Assembly: GCF_020921035.1 (NCBI RefSeq)
Contig: NC_063154.1
Location: 3,100,001 to 3,164,000 of the forward strand
Origin: Rhodamnia argentea
Lineage: Eukaryota; Streptophyta; Magnoliopsida; Myrtales; Myrtaceae
Direction of reading: 5' to 3'
Length of the DNA: 64,000 nucleotides
The notes under the pieces were generated by a model that was not told where the DNA came from, made no database searches, and worked only from the letters and a program-made list of their open reading frames with translations. The first letter of the stretch is position 1, and the number at the start of each line of letters is the position of its first letter. The position numbers were made by a program, and so were the translations under genes. Of the stretch, positions 48,701 to 60,100 are shown in pieces.

Positions 48701-51700
48701 AGTGAACGACTAAATATGGTACTTCTACTTTCACTGGATCTCTGTTTGACCTTCTGTTGCATTGTCTTGTTTTGAATTTCAAGGAAAATATGTTGGTATA
48801 TCTGCAAGATCTAAATGTTATATTCTTTTAATTTTATTTTGTGTGAACACCTGTGCATGTGGGCATACATATGTACCTGGATTGCTGTTCTTAAGAGTTT
48901 TACATGTTCCTTTGACATGAGGGTATTGATGTGTAATGCAGCTGCCTCATTTTTCCCATTTTTTTTGTTCTGTTTCTCTCAAAAGTTAGAGGAGATTCAT
49001 CCTCCTTTGCCTCTTGCTTGAGGAGGACCAGTGTTTATTTTGTTCCAGTTTCTTTTTCTCCATCTTTCAAAATGGTTCCTCCTAATTTATACATGTGAAG
49101 TCTTGCATCCCTTGGATGACACTTAGCTTTTGCTCACAAGTTTGGCTGCTAACGATGATGTTACTTACTCTTTTCTCTGAATTTGGGATATTGCATTATT
49201 TTGCAGCTCTTGGAAAACATAACTGAGAGATTTGATGTGTTAGTGAGTTCATTTAGTCACTTGGACAAGGAGTTCTCTCATATGGTACCGATCACAAAGT
49301 CCTTCAATGTTCTTGGGAAAATTGGAGAAACATCCTTACGAAATGGTATTGGCAAAGACGTGAATCTCCATTGGTCCACGTTACATTCTCTCCTTCATTC
49401 GGAAAGTACTTCATGCCGTCGAAATGGGTACATATGGTTAGGAGATTTGCTTATTTCAGAAATTAATGAGGAAAAGGATGCTAGTATATGGTCAAATATA
49501 AAAACGTTGCAGAAGAGAATTTCTGATGCAGGAGCTTCTGATTATTCTGTTGCTTCAGATATCCCCTTGTCTGTATGGCTTTTGTGTGGGCTTTTGAAAT
49601 CAAAGCACAACAGCATTAGATGGGGTTTCCTGTTTGTTCTGGAGAGGCTTCTTATGCGTTGCAAATTTTTACTGGACGAGAAGGAAATGCAGCGGTTTAA
49701 CAGCAGTGGTCCTGATCACACTTTTGATGACAGCCGTCTTAAGAAGGCAAATGCAGTAATTGACATCATGAGCAGTGCTTTATTACTGGTTTTCCAGATA
49801 AATGAAACTGATCGCATGAATATTCTAAAGGTATGTTGCTTGCAGAACCCATCCTAGTTGTCTGGTTTCTGAACCTTGGAAATGTGATACATGCAAGGGA
49901 AAACATAACTCTACATGAACTGGTCAAGAACATACTTCCATACATTACTCAAAGATCATTATTCTCATGCTTCAATGGGCCTTCCAAGTGCTATTAATGT
50001 TCTGATTTGCGATTTGCGCTTGGGTGATACATGTGATTAGAATGCCGAGGGATCTAATAATATGTGGCTGGAATAAGAACTGCCACCTACGATGGGACAA
50101 ACAATGATAACCCAGCTATCGGATAGCTTGACCTGTTGCATTTGCTGTTATATTATTGACGTGATTGGTAGTTTGTTGTTTGACTAGTGATGTTAATGAT
50201 TAAAATGTGGAAAATTTGATATGTTCTGTATCTATTTTACCTGTCATGCAAAGCTAGATATTGCGTATTCCTTAGCCAAAACATAATATCTATTCTATTC
50301 CTCACTAGATAAGCTTGTAAGAACTATAAGAAGGCAGAGCAGCATGCACAATGAAGAAGGCAGCTCTTAGTTGATGTAGAGAAATTTCTTTTTTTGGCCT
50401 AAATCATATACGAAACTTCAAGTGAAAGCTCCTTAAAGAAAAATGTGTTTTGAAATATGTCATATCTTCAAGCATTTATTTATATAGTCAATCGCAAAGC
50501 TTCTGATTAGTTAGTAAGAAAAGGATGTTGGCATGGTAAGACTGATTCTTGCTGTGCCCGCATCAAGTCATTAGAACTTATCAAAGTTCTGGTTAGAGAT
50601 ACTGTTTGGCTTTTGTTGTTTGAGTAGCACCAAGTGATTAACTTAAATCGGATGCTTTAAGTTGTTAACATGTTCTACGAAAGCTACTTCTGCAATTTCT
50701 TTTGACAGAATTAATAGGAATTTTATTATCCTAACTGCATTTTTTTCCTCTGTTAATACACAGATGTGCGATATTCTTTTCTCTCAAGTGTGTCTCAAAG
50801 TTCCGCCGGCAAGTGCCACTCAAATTGGAGAGGGAGTGCGTGTCGCCAGTGAGAATAAGAAAAAAGATATTGGTGATCCAGCTCCTCCACAAGAGAACTG
50901 CCTCAGAGGGGAATCTATGGAAGAAGCTCACGGCAGAGCCAACAGTAATGGTAACTTCTATCATGGGACAGCTTCAATGGCTGCGTTGCTTCTGCAAGGA
51001 CGTGCTGTTGTTCCCATGCAATTAGTTGCCCGTGTTCCTGCTGCTTTATTCTATTGGCCATTGATTCAACTCGCTAGTGCTGCGACGGACAACATCGCAT
51101 TAGGTGTTGCTGTTGGAAGCAAAGGAAGGGGCAACCTGCCTGGGGCAGGATCAGACATCCGGTCTACCCTTTTGTTGCTTCTAATTGGTAAATGCACGGT
51201 GGATCCCCCTGCTTTTGAAGAAGTCGGTGGAGAAGAGTTCTTCAGGTGATTGCATTTACCTCTCATCCCTGTGAGATTTTTCTTTTTTTTTTAATCATAT
51301 CTTAGATTTTGGAGTATGTGAAGAATCTAAGCACTGGTTTTGTCAACTTGCAGAGAACTTTTAGATGACACAGACTCAAGGGTAGCTTATTATTCTTCAG
51401 CTTTTCTTTTGAAGGCAAGGAAGCATCTCTATTTTCCATCTATTAGTACTCTTGTTTTTAATCTGCTGACTTATACGATATGACATCTGCAGAGGATGAT
51501 GACAGAGAAACCTGAGAAGTATCAACACATGCTTCAGAATCTTGTTTTCAAAGCTCAGCAGGTGAGGCATGCAGTGATGGTGTGTTTGCATGTTAGTATT
51601 ATTCAGACTCGCAGTGATTAAGCTAATAAATGTTTATGACAACACCACTTATCCTGTAGACAGTTTAGAGGAAGTTGGACAGTCATCCTATTAGCAGATC

Positions 51701-52074
51701 TAGAGAAGGGTTGGTAACAAAGCTAACTAAACTCACGGATGGTTTTAACATGCCATTTTGATGATTTCCTCAGTACTTTGGATAGTTTTTGTTCCGAATA
51801 GGCGTTAACTAGTTACATTTGAGGATTTATTATGTAAAACCAAAATCCTATAAACCTGATGTTGGTTTAGAAGACAGGGCACCACTTATCCTTCCATTTC
51901 TTATTGGAATTTTGAAGGAGTATACTTGACCTATTTTGTATGGAGAATTTGCTTCTCACTTATTGCGGTTTTATTACTGCTTTGCAGAGCAACAATGAGA
52001 AGTTGTTGGAGAATCCATATCTTCAGATGCGTGGCATACTTCAGTTGGCAAACGATCTGGGTATTGAGTTGTGA
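39726..52074 (+). CDS. large conserved plant protein, function unknown (At3g12590-like)
   Basis: Seventeen exons join in frame to 1195 residues: 39726-39959, 40954-41033, 41696-41746, 42136-42624, 42723-42980, 43871-43936, 44964-45137, 45663-45714, 45793-46074, 46689-46799, 47366-47557, 48443-48718, 49207-49830, 50764-51245, 51354-51414, 51493-51561 and 51988-52074. From memory it matches the plant-wide single-copy protein of Arabidopsis locus At3g12590. Role unknown. The start MSSIFSPSRS and the block PEPLRRAVADCLSSS are typical. The rest is largely helical with Leu-rich pairs (for example VVARCVSLLKRYLLR and LIKSLHYIRSLVAQH), suggesting an ARM/HEAT-like scaffold, with Ser-rich linkers in exon 4. 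No catalytic motif or membrane anchor is apparent. Intron 15 has a GC donor (51415); the others are GT-AG. Frames extending exons 12 and 14 into introns are shadows. Confidence 0.85.
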
Positions 52075-54230
52075 CATCAAGTAGTGATTATGAGAGACAA
52101 GTTAAGACCCTAATGCCCATACTGTTCACATCCTGATAAGCAAAGCTTAAGTTTCCTCAAAATGATCTGGAAACGGAATGAGGATCTTCTCCCACGAACA
52201 TTGTGGATCAGAATAAGTTTGAGCCTTCCGCAGAAAGGGATATGTTTTAAAGTTGACTTTGGAGCTATGGTATGGGATGGAGTTAGAAAATTCACTGAAG
52301 TATGATACATTCTCTGGCATGAGCAATTGTCATCGTTGATGTTTTTCCGGATGCAGAAGTGGAGTGATGGAGTGCATGCTTACGAAACATTACTCCTCCT
52401 GGTTGTACATGTGTAGGGCTAGCTATCAATGGAAAAACCGGGAAATCTGTGATGTATAGCTGACAGCTCTGGACTTGAGGTTTTCTAGGTCATTGCACTG
52501 AGCTGTCCCTGGAGGATGCTATTAGTATGCTGACTCTTATCACATCATGTTCACCTGCTGAAGTTCATGGCATGGAACATACCCTCAGGTACTCATCTTG
52601 GCCATTTTTTCGTTTCTCTATTCATTTCTCTTGTAGCTTCTGAGTGTGCTTGGCCGTGACCCCGTTAAGCTAATCAAATTCCTATATTTATATGTTATGC
52701 TAGGAAGACTAGTTTCCTTCACTGTTTTAGGAAGATATATCCTGGCTTTGTTAGAGTGAATTAGGGTCCAAAGTGAAATGGGTTCTCCTCTGTAATTGTC
52801 TTGTTCTTGGTGCGTCAAGTTACCAGGAAATTCAGTATATCACTTTGCCATCGTCGAGACACATTCTCAGTGGGACGGGTCCTCCTAACGATAGTCAGGC
52901 TCATATATGAGAGGCCCCCTCAGCATATGGGAGAGTTTGTGTTCACTTCAAGAGTGTATAATAGCTTGCATCATTATTTTTTCTTTTTTCACATTTTTGG
53001 CTCTGAGATAGCTTTTTCTACGTGTTTTTTTTTTTTTTTTTAATATTTTGAAGCAGTTTGGGCATCCATTGTATATGCATGAAAAGTCTGATGGACCTTT
53101 GGAAGAAATCTTTTTGTTTCCTTGTTCAGATCTGGCAGCCTCTATAGCGTCTCAGCAATGAGGATACGATGATGACCATCTACAGGAGCAATAATAGTTT
53201 CTCAAGTTCTCAAATTTACTTGAGAAGTCGATGCGAGGTCTCGTCGATGAAGAGGGCCGTGATTTTGTACCTTCTGTATGTGTAGGACCTGCAAATACTT
53301 GATTTGCGGTACAAGTGCTCTGAAGAGGCACCATTGAGGATGCTAAGTATTAGGGGCATCTTCAATGTCTGCCCAGTCTGGTTCTTGATCTGTTCATTAA
53401 TTATTTCTAGCTGTTGTATATATTTGTTGTTTGCTTTTATGTGGTCATGACCTCTTTCCCCTGTTTTGGCTGCTTCAACTAATTTGCGGTTGTTGTATAA
53501 TCAATTGGTTGAGAGAGTTTGTTCATGTATGAATGAAATTTTGAAGTAATGAGAGCGAGAATGTTTCCGTCGCTTCTTTTCGTATACCATCATAATATAA
53601 ATTGAACCAGGAAAATCACACCTAGCAAATTGGACTCTCATCAAGTGTCTAGATTTGCAAAGCTTTAATTTTCATGTACAAAATTGGCATGCAGAGTCCG
53701 TAACACAACATTGTAACGATCAATAATAATAGTGCTGCTTTCCCCTGACGACGAGACCAAAAGTCAGCGAGGAAACAAGACTATCATTATACTGCAAGAA
53801 CCTTAGGTCTAATCATTCGACACAATTAACGTCGAACGGTGAGGTGAAGTTACAATGCATACTCGTAGTTACCATGCAGCACGCAGTGACAGTACATCCA
53901 GCAAAAGCAATGGCCTCAAGGGATGATGCTAGCCATATGCATCTGAATAGTAGGGTAACGTGGAATCTGATATATACCAGCTTCAATTCAATTGGCGATT
54001 CTTGGCTAACAGTGCTTTAGCTATTTCAAAATGACAAACGAGGTTAGCTGCTAAAAGATGCTCCGATACGTACAATTTGGGCCACAAATTCATTATGGTT
54101 TAAAGGTGGAGCATCCGAAAAAGAACGGCACGCCACTCCAGGTACAGTGGACGATATACTACCATGCTTAGTTTTGTCTCAAAAAAGTGAAGACCACATG
54201 ATGAGTATTCTAAAAGGTAATTTGTTCTGC
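52075..54230. other. 3' untranslated regions and spacer between converging genes
   Basis: The 3' side of the 17-exon gene seems long. Transcript-like T-rich sequence runs to about 53545, where 'tgtatgaatgaaat' is a plausible polyadenylation region, and an intron in the untranslated part is possible near 52590-53130. The part from about 53600 to 54230 probably belongs to the 3' flank of the minus-strand ALY gene. No coding gene seen. Confidence 0.4.
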
Positions 54231-56376
54231 TTATGAAGACTGCATGGCTTCTAAACGGTATCTGTCCAAATCGGCATCGAGGTCTTTTGCGGATGGCATT
54301 TGCAAATGAGCTTTTCCTGGTCCACCGACTCTTGGAGGTCCCTGGCTACTGCCACCCTGATACAGAATCTCAGCACCAGAACCTTGTCCACTGTAAAACA
54401 TTAGCATCAGAAAGCACATTAAACTGGGGTTGCGGGCAAGTTTCAGGTGCAAAAGTTACAACTAAATGCACATTCAATTGCCAAACAAGCTGTCTCCGTG
54501 GCAAGATGATATGTGAGCAATTGAGGCTGTCATTGAGATTCTCAAACTACATTCCACCAAAATTATATCCATGTAACATCCTCCTTTTCTACATCCAGCA
54601 GATTGATGATCTGGGAAGCTAACTTCAAGCTAATGAAAGAGGCATAGTTTCCAACAGCAGATTCATTCAGATTCACAATCTGTTGTCCAAAAGCAAGCAT
54701 CAATACTCTAATTTCCTGTCTTAAGGCTCAGATCAGATTGATCAAGCTTCCAATCCCTTTTCCTTCTCTCTACCCACACAGCGAATAAATTCCATCAATT
54801 ACAATCAGATCAAAAACGGCATGATGTCAGGATATTTAGGATTTCAAAATGGCTGGGCCGTACATGCAGCCAGGAGATTGTAGATTCTAAAACGGATGGG
54901 CAACATGTCCCTGCTAATGTTTCTGTCAAAGCTTTTGAAGACAATGGAAAGTTAAGCACCTTGCAAAGGCACCCCGAAATCTTCCAACACTGCTCTTTGG
55001 AAGAGGAGGGGGAAGGGGAAGCAGAGGAGCAGGAGGAAAGAGACCCAGTCCAACAATCTCAATTTTCATCGGCTTCCCATCAAGTCGGACATTGTTGTAC
55101 CTCTTGATAGCTGCTAAAGCATCTGAATGGCGTGAGAAAACAACTTCCGCAGTTCCCTACAATAACAATCTCCAGTTAAAAGACATGACAAAATCGATGT
55201 TTGGACCTCCACTTAAGTTTTGCCTAAGCCTCATCTTCACCCTATGACTGATGATTCATGATTCCATTACTTAAACCAACTAAATCCAAATTCCAAACTT
55301 GAAGAGTGTCATGGCAGCCCTTTGTTTGAAAAGACTTACCCAAACAGCAATTCAACAGAAAGTCTTTGGTTTTGAGATAGTAAGATGAGGCAGAACAGCA
55401 ATGTTGGTGAATGAGGATCACTCTCACAATATTTAGCAGTTCATCTGAGCATTTCGAAAGAATAATACCTTGGATCTCCCACTTCGATCATAGTGGATTC
55501 CGCATCTTTCCATAACCCCAACAGCTGAAAACAGTAACTACAGAGATCAAAGTATGAGTTACCCTCCATGCCGCCTTATGTTTCCAGATGTCTACCGACT
55601 CAAGTGAATAAAACGTAGTGGAGAATAATTTCTGCAAAATACACACATACAGCCGTACAAATCATTACCATTATATCCTCATTGGAGACTTCGTAATCTA
55701 AGTTCGATATATACAGCTTTGTGCCTGCCTCGGGCTGGGATGTTCCACTGACCAGACCCTCTTGCTGCCAAATCGGTGCCATTGGCTGCATTCGTTCACC
55801 ATCCGAAAGGAAAACAAGAAACCACTGAGATCTCATTTCATTTTCAGACTACAGGGGTTTAATTTACAAAATCATAAGCTCGTTAAAACAAAGTTAAAGC
55901 CGACAAACGAGGACGATAACTCATCGACCATGGAAGAACCGCTTTGCATGACGTACAGAGTTAAGAACGCAGAAAAGACAGCGCGACGCGGCAGTGAGAA
56001 TCGAGCTCTCTACGCCTCGCAACTATAGCATTCAGTGAAAAGCTAAAAACCGCCCGTCCTCTCGATGGCCTGACCTACTACTAAACCAAAACTCCAACCA
56101 GCACGACGAAAACTCAAAAACATTCAACACCTCGGCGCTCGACGGAAAACAGGTAAAAAAAAAAAGGAGGTACAAAAAAGAGACGCTGCGGTCAGTGAAA
56201 CGCACCGCTGAAGAACTCAGGCCAAGAATCGGGGGAGAATACGGCGCTGATCGGGGCGGGCGTCGGTTCGGCGGGCGACGGAGCGGCCCAGGGCCGGGGG
56301 CGCCCCGGCGGCGGGCTTCGGACCGCTGCTTGCGCCGGATGATCTCGTCGAGGCTCATGTCCAGGGAAGCGGACAT
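54231..56376 (-). CDS. ALY: ALY/REF mRNA-export adaptor (THO complex subunit 4)
   Basis: Five exons on the minus strand join in frame to 237 residues: 56376-56206, 55785-55669, 55537-55469, 55156-54960 and 54390-54231. All introns are GT-AG. ALY proteins bind spliced mRNA in the nucleus and hand it to the export receptor as part of TREX. The N-terminal UAP56-binding motif [12 protein letters not shown] (residues 4-15) is followed by an Arg/Pro-rich RNA-contact segment (16-50). An RRM follows, with RNP2 LYISNL (81-86) and RNP1 SKGTAEVVF (118-126), then a Pro/Leu-rich linker. The C-terminal second UAP56-binding motif is [17 protein letters not shown]. The linker has fewer RGG repeats than Arabidopsis ALY proteins. 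Start: the family begins with MSxxLDMSLD. An ATG 198 bases upstream is in frame but encodes an unconserved Ser-rich extension. Confidence 0.94.
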
Positions 56377-57102
56377 CTTCGCTCCGTCGATCGGACGGGA
56401 GAATGTGGGAGGGTTTCTGTTCGGCTTTTGCTCTTCCGCGTTGCGGATGCGAAAAGCATGAGAGGGTGAGCTCGGTGCAGTGATCAAGGAGGAGGAGGAG
56501 GAGGAAGATGGGGAGGCGGGGCGGGGTCTGTTCCGTTTTAATTCCTGACGCGCCGAGTCGAGAATGTCATTCAAGGGCCATCAGCCACTGAAGGCCCGAC
56601 ACGTGTACAGTCATGCGTTCGGCCCCTCACGCGCTTCGGCGCGCTCCTTTTTGCCGCCGTTTTGATTTTGCGTGCGTTCAGCCAGAAAATGTAAATATCA
56701 GAAAAAGGTACAACTTATTGTTCCACTATTGCCCTCATCTTTTAATGGTTATTACCGTGTCTGGACACTTTTCCTTTTTATAAAATCCAAATCTTCCGGC
56801 ACACGTTAAAACTATTCAATACTCCTTTTTTTTTTTTTGGGTTCAAAATTCACTAGTCTCTCGTTCAACAAGTAATACAAAATATATACATATAATAACT
56901 ACACGACGTGGTACAAATTGATAAATTCTAAGGAATTTGCGGAATTTGCTTATGTCCGCTTCTCTCGTGCATACTGTAAAACAAGCACCAAGCTGAGGTC
57001 ATTTTTGGAAATTGCTCTCGCGTCATCTCCGGCTCCTCTTGTTCTTAATTACGCAATTTCTCTCGTCATTCATTTCCCAGTCGCCGGAGTGAGAGAGAGA
57101 GA
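56377..57102. promoter_or_regulatory. 726-bp divergent promoter, ALY / ZFC3H1-like
   Basis: The only sequence between the start codons of two genes pointing away from each other. It includes an in-frame Ser-codon-rich leader of ALY (to about 56574), a GC-rich stretch with ACGTGT (about 56602, an ABRE/G-box-like core) and an AT-rich middle (56740-56920). A CT/GA-rich leader ('gtgagagagagag') lies immediately before the ZFC3H1-like ATG at 57103. Shared regulation is inferred from position only. Confidence 0.55.
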
Positions 57103-60100
57103 ATGGAGGAACCAAGCTCCAAGGCGCCGGTGCCGGCGCCGACGAGGACGAGGACGACGCAATCCGCTCCTCCGATTGCACCGAGCTCCCAATTCAATCC
57201 CAAACCTCCCAAAGCCAAAGAAGAAGGCGAGCTCTCCTCATCCGACGACGACGATGTATCTAACTTCTTCCTCTTTTTCAAACCTTATCCGATTCTTGTC
57301 TCCTCTGTTAGCATTTTGCATTTTTTCGAGTGCTTCGGTTCATTTTCTTGTTACGCGGTTAGACGTTCTACACTGGACGCAGTTTAGTGCTTCGTGGTGT
57401 TGAGAGGATCGCGAGTCGCAGTTACTGCTCATCTGGAGTATGTTTGTGGTTGTCGGTTGGCATATAGGTAGCTCGATGAAAATGAATCGTCCTGCTTACG
57501 TCTCGTTCCCTCCAACTGATGAATTGATCGAGTAAGTCATGGCTTGTACTGCTCTTACGTACGCCTCTGCTTTAGGGTTTGTGTTTTGGGATGCGCATAT
57601 TGCGAGGCAAAATTCATTGAAAAGGAAACTTAGTAAAAGCGAATTGAAGGTGAAAACGTTATTGGGTTTTCAGTGAATAGCCAAGTCACTGGATGTAGTC
57701 GAATCGAAATGGAGGAGCTCTCACTCATCGTCTTGGCTTTGTGAGTGTGGGAAGAGTTAGATGAGTCTTTCTAGAAGTCTCCCATGGGTAAAACCACGTA
57801 GCACAATGGCTAAGCAATCAACCCTAGGAAACTTACTTGAGTTAGGATGATATCCCCAAAAAAGGACATAAGGCCTCAAACTCTGGTGCATAAACTATCG
57901 CACGTATCTGAAATTGACTGTCGCTTGATCCACGTGGTCTCAAGCATATGAAATCTCTAAGGTCCCTTGCTAATGTATGAGAGCCTCCTTTTTCTTTTAA
58001 AGAGAAAAGCAAGTTGATGTCCCTTTTGGATTAAAAAACAGATTGATGACTGAGAGCATGGCTTTTATTCCCTGGTTTCCCTTCTTGAGAAGATGCGCTG
58101 CTTGTTCTTTTAGCAGCTTTTTGAGATCCGTTACACATGTTGCTCAGGAACCTGCCGATTATACTGCCGCGCAGTTGGATACCGGAGCTGTTCTTTCTGG
58201 TAGGAGCCATCAGGCTCTCTCTGCAAGTGAAATTTCTCAAGGCAACCATGGTAAGTGTTGGTATATGTGATAGAGGGATGTGTTGTTGTACAATGACTCA
58301 TTTGCTGGTTGAAGTATGATGTATGGGATTTTTTTGGTTCCATGTTTGACTTGGATATGAATCAGGGAATTTAAATCTGTGCTGCATACTGTGATCTTTG
58401 AATTTTCCACCAGTTGATTTAGTGTTTTTTTTTTTGGGAAATGCAATTGTTATTAGCCGATAAATGCATTGGACCTGGTGCAGCAACTTAAAGCCTCTAC
58501 TCATCCTCCATAAACTTACAGGTCCTTTGATTCGGCAGCATAACTTGAATGTGTCTTCTTAAATAGACTTTTATTGCATTAAAACCAAGACGGCTTCTTA
58601 TTTTTCTGAGTTCCCCTTGTTTTATTTGGAATAGAATATCTCAGGGTTGGTGTCTGGCGTCAATGTCTTTCAAAATAAGTGTGTACTTGCACATTTCCTG
58701 GAGATGCTTAATACTTATGCTCTTCCGACTCTGGCATTTTCTCTGAACTTTTACTAGATTTTTTTTTTCTTTCATGAAGTTATTCTGTTAATCATTGATT
58801 ACGTAACAGTGAAGGTTGATGCTGGTGGTCCTACTGCAATCTCAATTGAGTATCCAACCAGACCATCTATACAAACCAAACATGAGAAGAGTCTTGGAAT
58901 GAATCAAGTTGGACATAAGCCTGGTAGATCTGGAACTGGTGGTTCCTCAGGGCCCAATAGCAATCTTGTTATAAGCTTCTCTGATGATGAGAGCAGCAGT
59001 GATTCCGATGAGGGCAGACAGGATAAGAGTTCTGAAGATATAGCTAAAACAGTTAGGATGAATGGAAATCAGAAGCCACCTACTCTGGCACGGAAAACAT
59101 CGAAGAAGTTGGGATACCCTACTCGAGACTCAAAACAAATGATGTCCAAGAAAAATCCTTCTAGTCGTACATTTATACATCCAAAGACTAAGAATCAGGG
59201 AGCAAACAACGGGATTGGTTCTGCACCTTCAATTGGGCAAGGAAGTACAAGTAGGAGTTTGAGTATGCTTAACCAGAAATTGGAATGCCAGGAGCATGGA
59301 TCTGATCATGTTGTAGGTTCAAGAAATCTTGAACTTCAGGACTTGCGGCAGCAGATTGCTCTACGGGAAACTGAGCTGAAGCTTAAGTTAGCTCATCAAA
59401 ACAAGCAGTCAGTTTTTGGTTCTTTGAGAAACAGTTATAGTCTTAACCTAAACAGGAATCCAGGTGGTATAAGCGTCACGGCCTCTCCACACCTCCCACG
59501 TTCTTTAGACTTCCCACAACTAGATGCAAAAGAGCCCCCTCGTAAAAGGTTGAAGGTTGGTGTATCTTCTTATGCCCAGCGATGTGTCGAGCAATCGACA
59601 ACTGCTGCTAAATTGTGCCCACCTCCAAAGGATCTGTTGTTAGAAACCGGCAAGATGGACAAGGCTGACCATGGTCCAAAACCAAATTCCATGAATATGA
59701 CTGAACTGAGTGTCACTAGATGTGAAATGCGAGATAGTGAAAGGGTGGTGATGGCCTCAGCTAACCTACATGGTGTGATGAATTTTTTTTTTTTTTAAAA
59801 TTGTACAATAAGCTTATATCAGATCTACTAACACTCCAATTACGTCGCTTGTCATCCAGGTATTGCTGATGCTGATCATCCTGAGAGGACAAGCAGAATG
59901 GTGAACGCATGTTCTCTTTCAAAACAAGATCCGCCTCTGATTAGGATGATTCAGAATACTTCCACAAAGAATACGGGTGTAAGTTTATGATTCTGCTTAA
60001 GTTCAGAACCCAGAGCCAGTCAACGGCTAGAAGGTCCTTGAAGTATCACATCACTACTCTGTCCTTTTCATCTTTGCCCCCTCATAATGCTCATTGCAAT

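Noticed and set aside
50662-50763. Upstream extension of the frame containing exon 14
   Set aside because: Intron sequence. The acceptor AG at 50762-50763 joins exon 13 to exon 14 in frame.
57785-57860. Possible SINE head in intron 1 of the ZFC3H1-like gene ('gtagcacaatggctaag')
   Set aside because: An A-box-like word only. No B box, tail or target duplication was found.
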